In this document: positions 62,878 to 64,000 of the stretch, piece by piece
Layout: each line of letters opens with the position of its first letter
How positions within the stretch are numbered: the stretch's first letter is position 1
Assembly (NCBI RefSeq): GCF_025673445.1
Contig: NZ_JAOVQN010000003.1
Span: 62,001 to 126,000 of the forward strand
From: Ruegeria_B marisflavi
GTDB lineage: Bacteria > Pseudomonadota > Alphaproteobacteria > Rhodobacterales > Rhodobacteraceae
Direction: 5' to 3'
DNA: 64,000 bases
Notes under the pieces: model-generated
Database searches by the model: none
The model's input: the letters and a program-made list of their open reading frames with translations, nothing else
What the model was told of the DNA's origin: nothing
Position numbers and translations under genes: made by a program

Positions 62878-63456
62878 ATGCGCAGGCTTGTTTCCGGTTT
62901 TCTCGTTGCGGCGGTGTCTGTCGCGGCCATGCCCGTGCAGGCGGATATGTTCTCCACCAAGAACCGGCGGGATATCTTTCAGAAACAGGCCAAGCTTCTG
63001 GATACGCGCGGCGCCAGCCAGTACGAGTCGTCGACCCGCCTGAAGCCGCCCTCGGCCCAAGGCAGTTTCGACAAGCGCTATGTCGGCAAATACAAGGGCG
63101 AGTACCTGCAAATGGCCCGCGACGCGGCGCGCCGTCACAACGTGCCCGAGGATCTGTTCCTGCGCCTGGTGCAGCAAGAAAGCGGCTGGAATCCACACGC
63201 CAAATCGCACAAGGGTGCCATGGGCTTGGCGCAGCTGATGCCCGAGACCGCCCGTCGGCTGGGTGTCGACCCGCACATCCCTTATCAAAACCTGGACGGC
63301 GGCGCGCGCTATCTGTCGCGCCAGTACACAAGGTTCAAGTCCTGGCGCCTGGCGCTTGCGGCCTATAATGCCGGACCCGAGGCGGTCACCCGGCATGGCG
63401 GCGTGCCGCCCTATGAGGAAACCCGCAACTACGTCAAGGCGATCTGGGGCAGCTGA
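62878..63456 (+). CDS. Lytic transglycosylase (SLT domain)
   Basis: 192 residues. Signal peptide MRRLVSGFLVAAVSVAAMPVQA, then the SLT lysozyme-like domain at ~78-190: LFLRLVQQESGWNPHAKSHKGAMGLAQLMPETARRLGV with catalytic Glu101, and AAYNAGPEAVTRHGGVPPYEETRNYVKAI. Cleaves peptidoglycan with formation of 1,6-anhydromuropeptides in the periplasm. A short GC hairpin with T run follows its stop. ATG 62878 is the start that gives the signal peptide. Confidence 0.93.
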   Translation: MRRLVSGFLVAAVSVAAMPVQADMFSTKNRRDIFQKQAKLLDTRGASQYESSTRLKPPSAQGSFDKRYVGKYKGEYLQMARDAARRHNVPEDLFLRLVQQESGWNPHAKSHKGAMGLAQLMPETARRLGVDPHIPYQNLDGGARYLSRQYTRFKSWRLALAAYNAGPEAVTRHGGVPPYEETRNYVKAIWGS

Positions 63457-63462
63457 GGGCAC

Positions 63463-63479
63463 GGGCCAGCGGCCCTTTT
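63463..63479 (+). terminator. Short hairpin terminator after the lytic transglycosylase gene
   Basis: GGGCC (63463-63467), loop AGC, GGCCC (63471-63475), TTTT (63476-63479). Only five base pairs, all GC, seven bases after the stop codon. Confidence 0.5.
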
Positions 63480-63561
63480 CCAGATATTCCACAATGTGCA
63501 TAAGGTCTTGCGAAATGGGACCGTCGCGATAGTCTCGCTCCACAATTGGGAGGAGAGAGAT

Positions 63562-64000
63562 ATGATGAAGACATTGCTGGGCACCGCTCTGGGCCTGACC
63601 CTGATGGCAACGACCGCCAGTGCCACCGAAAAGATGCGCATCTCGCTGCAATTGCCGCTGAAGAGCCACCTGGGCCAGAACCTGCAACTGTTCGAGAAAG
63701 AGGTCGAGGCCCGCACCGGCGGCGCCATCGACGTCGAGATCTACGACAGCGCAACGCTCTACAAGGACAAGGAAGTGCCCGCCGCCGTCGGCTCGGGCGC
63801 TATCGAGGCCGGGGTGGCGTCCTTGACACGCTATGTGGGGGATGCGCCGGTGGTCGATGTCTTCTACATGCCCTTCCTCTTCAATTCCGAGGACAAGGTG
63901 CGCGCTGCCGTCGCCGAAGGCAGCCCGATCCGCACCGCCATCGAGGCCGAGGTGGCCAAGACCGGCGGCCAGATCCTGTTCTGGCAGGCCTATGGCGGCG
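63562..64000 (+). CDS. dctP: TRAP transporter solute-binding protein DctP, 3' partial
   Basis: The first 146 residues are present; the gene runs off the window. Signal peptide MMKTLLGTALGLTLMATTASA; the mature start TEKMRISLQLPLKSHLGQNLQLFEKEVEARTGGAIDVEIYDSATLYKDKEVPAAVGSGAIEAG matches the DctP-like fold of periplasmic binding proteins of tripartite TRAP systems, which import organic acids with Na+. GGGAGGAGAGAG precedes ATG 63562. The ligand-binding Arg and the membrane-subunit genes (DctQ, DctM) would lie outside the window. Confidence 0.92.
   Translation, partial: MMKTLLGTALGLTLMATTASATEKMRISLQLPLKSHLGQNLQLFEKEVEARTGGAIDVEIYDSATLYKDKEVPAAVGSGAIEAGVASLTRYVGDAPVVDVFYMPFLFNSEDKVRAAVAEGSPIRTAIEAEVAKTGGQILFWQAYGG

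Overview
The window is a 64 kb, gene-dense, GC-rich stretch of bacterial chromosome. It most resembles a marine alphaproteobacterium of the order Rhodobacterales (Roseobacter group, Ruegeria-like). This is inferred from gene content and order (lptG-lptD-surA-pdxA-rsmA next to pepA; xerD divergent from aroK-aroB; prfA-prmC followed by a DUF4167 gene), a TRAP transporter gene, a dimethylglycine/sarcosine dehydrogenase-type enzyme, an MttB-family methyltransferase, and G/C-rich third codon positions. I see no rRNA, tRNA, CRISPR array, insertion sequence or prophage. Most of the window is core chromosome. The RTX/Hint gene with its unusually AT-rich upstream region (44.4-49.1 kb) is the clearest accessory-looking segment.

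Layout. 0-6.8 kb: a partial ACT-domain gene, a DMT exporter, enolase with a LacI-type double operator, small enzymes, nucleoside hydrolase and MazG. 6.9-10.6 kb: an M20 amidohydrolase, two tandem ureohydrolases (agmatinase family) and two small envelope-type proteins. 10.7-15.2 kb: prfA-prmC, a DUF4167 protein with a strong terminator, and an MttB-like methyltransferase. 15.3-21.7 kb, minus strand: the outer-membrane biogenesis cluster lptG-lptD-surA-pdxA-rsmA. 21.9-24.5 kb: pepA-holC and a GNAT. 24.7-31.7 kb: an AMP-dependent ligase, a retropepsin-like protease, a MarC-GNAT-ABC-F run, an MFS exporter and ndk. 32.3-36.7 kb: a methyltransferase-P450 pair, then a CHAD-ParA pair. 36.7-40.4 kb, minus strand: DegP, response regulator, histidine kinase. 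40.5-44.4 kb, minus strand: M20 dipeptidase, G3E GTPase and amidohydrolase. 45.3-49.1 kb: a 1279-residue LamG-like/RTX/Hint protein. 49.2-56.6 kb: a MobA-like transferase, a DMGDH-like enzyme, DUF2254, a BT1-like MFS protein and a CNNM/CorC protein. 56.6-64 kb: xerD, a periplasmic protein and a 50-residue membrane protein, divergent from aroK-aroB; then an M50 protease with CBS domains, ssb, a lytic transglycosylase and the start of a TRAP dctP gene.

How the genes work together. Several neighbours act in one process: RF1 and its methylase; LptG, LptD and SurA in outer-membrane assembly; AroK and AroB in the shikimate pathway; DegP beside an OmpR/EnvZ-type pair. Many same-strand neighbours overlap stop to start (ATGA or TGATG), which supports the start choices. 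The least explained parts are the CHAD-ParA pair, the RTX/Hint protein, the absence of lptF from its usual place, the G3E GTPase between two metalloenzymes, and a family of palindromic elements at gene 3' ends.
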